Origin: Candidatus Zixiibacteriota bacterium | GTDB taxonomy: Bacteria; Zixibacteria; MSB-5A5; RBG-16-43-9 | DNA length: 5,168 nucleotides | Reading direction: 5' to 3' | Assembly: GCA_029858245.1 (NCBI GenBank) | Contig: JAOUFL010000173.1 | Location: forward strand, 1 to 5,168 | In this document: in pieces, positions 4,667 through 5,168 of the stretch | How positions within the stretch are numbered: the first letter of the stretch is position 1 | Layout of the letters: every line of letters starts with the position of its first letter | Notes under the pieces: model-generated | Told to the model about the DNA's origin: nothing | The model's input: only the letters and a program-made list of their open reading frames with translations | The model's database searches: none | Translations under genes and position numbers: made by a program

Positions 4667-5168
4667 CTATATTCCGCTGAATTGAACATCCTTGAAATGC
4701 AGACTGGGAAGCCGCAGGGAGGAAAACATATAGGGATCATTTCCCACTTCCACCAGCTGATTCAGGAGATCGGTGAAATTGCCGTAGATATTCATCTCGT
4801 GGATCGGCTTTATGATCTGGCCATTCTCTATATACTGACCGATAACGCCAAAGGAGAAGTCACCGGTGGTGGAGTTGGAATTCCCTCCTACGAAACTGGT
4901 TACCAGAATACCCTTATTTATGCCTTTGATCATCTCCTCTAAGGTTTTGCTGCCATAATTCACTATGATGTTACTGGGAGAGCTGGTAGTGGGTTCAACG
5001 CCCAGTTTTTTTCCGTAATAGGTATCGATATAGTAGGATTCCAGAACACCCTTATCCACTATCACTCGCTTTCTGGCTGCCATACCCTCTCCGTCATAAA
5101 GGATTGAGGATAACCCTGACTGGATGAAGGGATCATCGATAATGGTGAATTTTTCAGAAGCTATTTTC
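4667..5168 (-). CDS. TldE/PmbA-family protein, C-terminal part (5' end beyond the window)
   Basis: The last 166 residues of a TldD/TldE (PmbA) family protein are present, and the frame stays open to the right edge, so the ATG at 5083 is internal. Family proteins are around 450 residues, so about a third is seen. Recognisable pieces in order are TIIDDP, the YDGEG turn followed by an arginine-containing strand and DKGVLESYY, then TTGDFSFGVIGQYIENGQI, EMNIYGNFTDLL and EVGND near the end. The ending (short, lacking the CGKxGQxVPVGVGQP segment of TldD) points to the TldE/PmbA side. In E. coli TldD and TldE form a heterodimeric zinc protease that acts on unfolded peptides, matures microcin B17 and degrades CcdA; the metal site is in TldD, not TldE. 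A tldD-like gene would be expected upstream, beyond 5168. The gene ends with TAG just past the shared terminator. Confidence 0.88.
   Translation of the reverse strand, partial: KIASEKFTIIDDPFIQSGLSSILYDGEGMAARKRVIVDKGVLESYYIDTYYGKKLGVEPTTSSPSNIIVNYGSKTLEEMIKGINKGILVTSFVGGNSNSTTGDFSFGVIGQYIENGQIIKPIHEMNIYGNFTDLLNQLVEVGNDPYMFSSLRLPSLHFKDVQFSGI

Noticed and set aside
4682..4942. Plus-strand frame opposite the TldE-type gene
   Set aside because: The minus strand here codes for clear TldE/PmbA motifs that continue to the window edge; the plus-strand frame has no ribosome binding site or recognisable content.

Overview
The window is ordinary bacterial DNA of moderately low GC, carrying three complete protein genes and one gene cut by the right edge. 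Two are secreted modular repeat proteins: a double LamG-like protein with a C-terminal pair of dockerin-type calcium loops, and an eight-repeat SBBP-type beta-propeller protein. The other two are housekeeping-type proteins: a STAS-domain anti-sigma factor antagonist and the C-terminal third of a TldE/PmbA-family protein. The dockerin signature (GDAN.DG...D.IYL.N.LFKGGP) together with SBBP repeats is the style of uncultured FCB-related candidate phyla such as Zixibacteria, Edwardsbacteria or the WOR-3/TA06 groups. That placement is inferred from protein style alone; there is no rRNA or other marker here.

Layout, left to right. Positions 1-363 hold no gene. They contain a near-consensus sigma-70-type promoter (22-50) and an AT-rich presumed leader with a short direct repeat, small hairpins, an orphan perfect Shine-Dalgarno sequence and then the proper one. 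The LamG/dockerin gene (364-1971, +) follows. A convergent intergenic stretch (1972-2245) holds two inverted repeats, one of them long. The STAS gene (2246-2623, -) is divergent from the SBBP gene (2855-4537, +) across a 231-base AT-rich spacer. The SBBP gene converges on the TldE-type gene (4667 to beyond 5168, -), and a clear bidirectional hairpin terminator lies between them.

No two neighbouring genes share a strand closely enough to form an operon, so each is probably its own transcription unit. The LamG and SBBP proteins both carry Sec-type signal peptides and should act outside the cytoplasm, most likely in adhesion, glycan binding or surface scaffolding. The STAS protein would act in the cytoplasm in a partner-switching regulatory circuit whose partners are not visible. 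The TldE-like protein is probably half of a TldD/TldE proteolytic pair whose partner would lie outside the window. I found no CRISPR array, transposon, tRNA, rRNA or toxin-antitoxin pair, and nothing that convincingly amounts to a new system. The points most worth a second look are the dockerin tail, the eight-repeat propeller with its calcium-loop-bearing C-terminal domain, the structured leader and the long intergenic hairpin.
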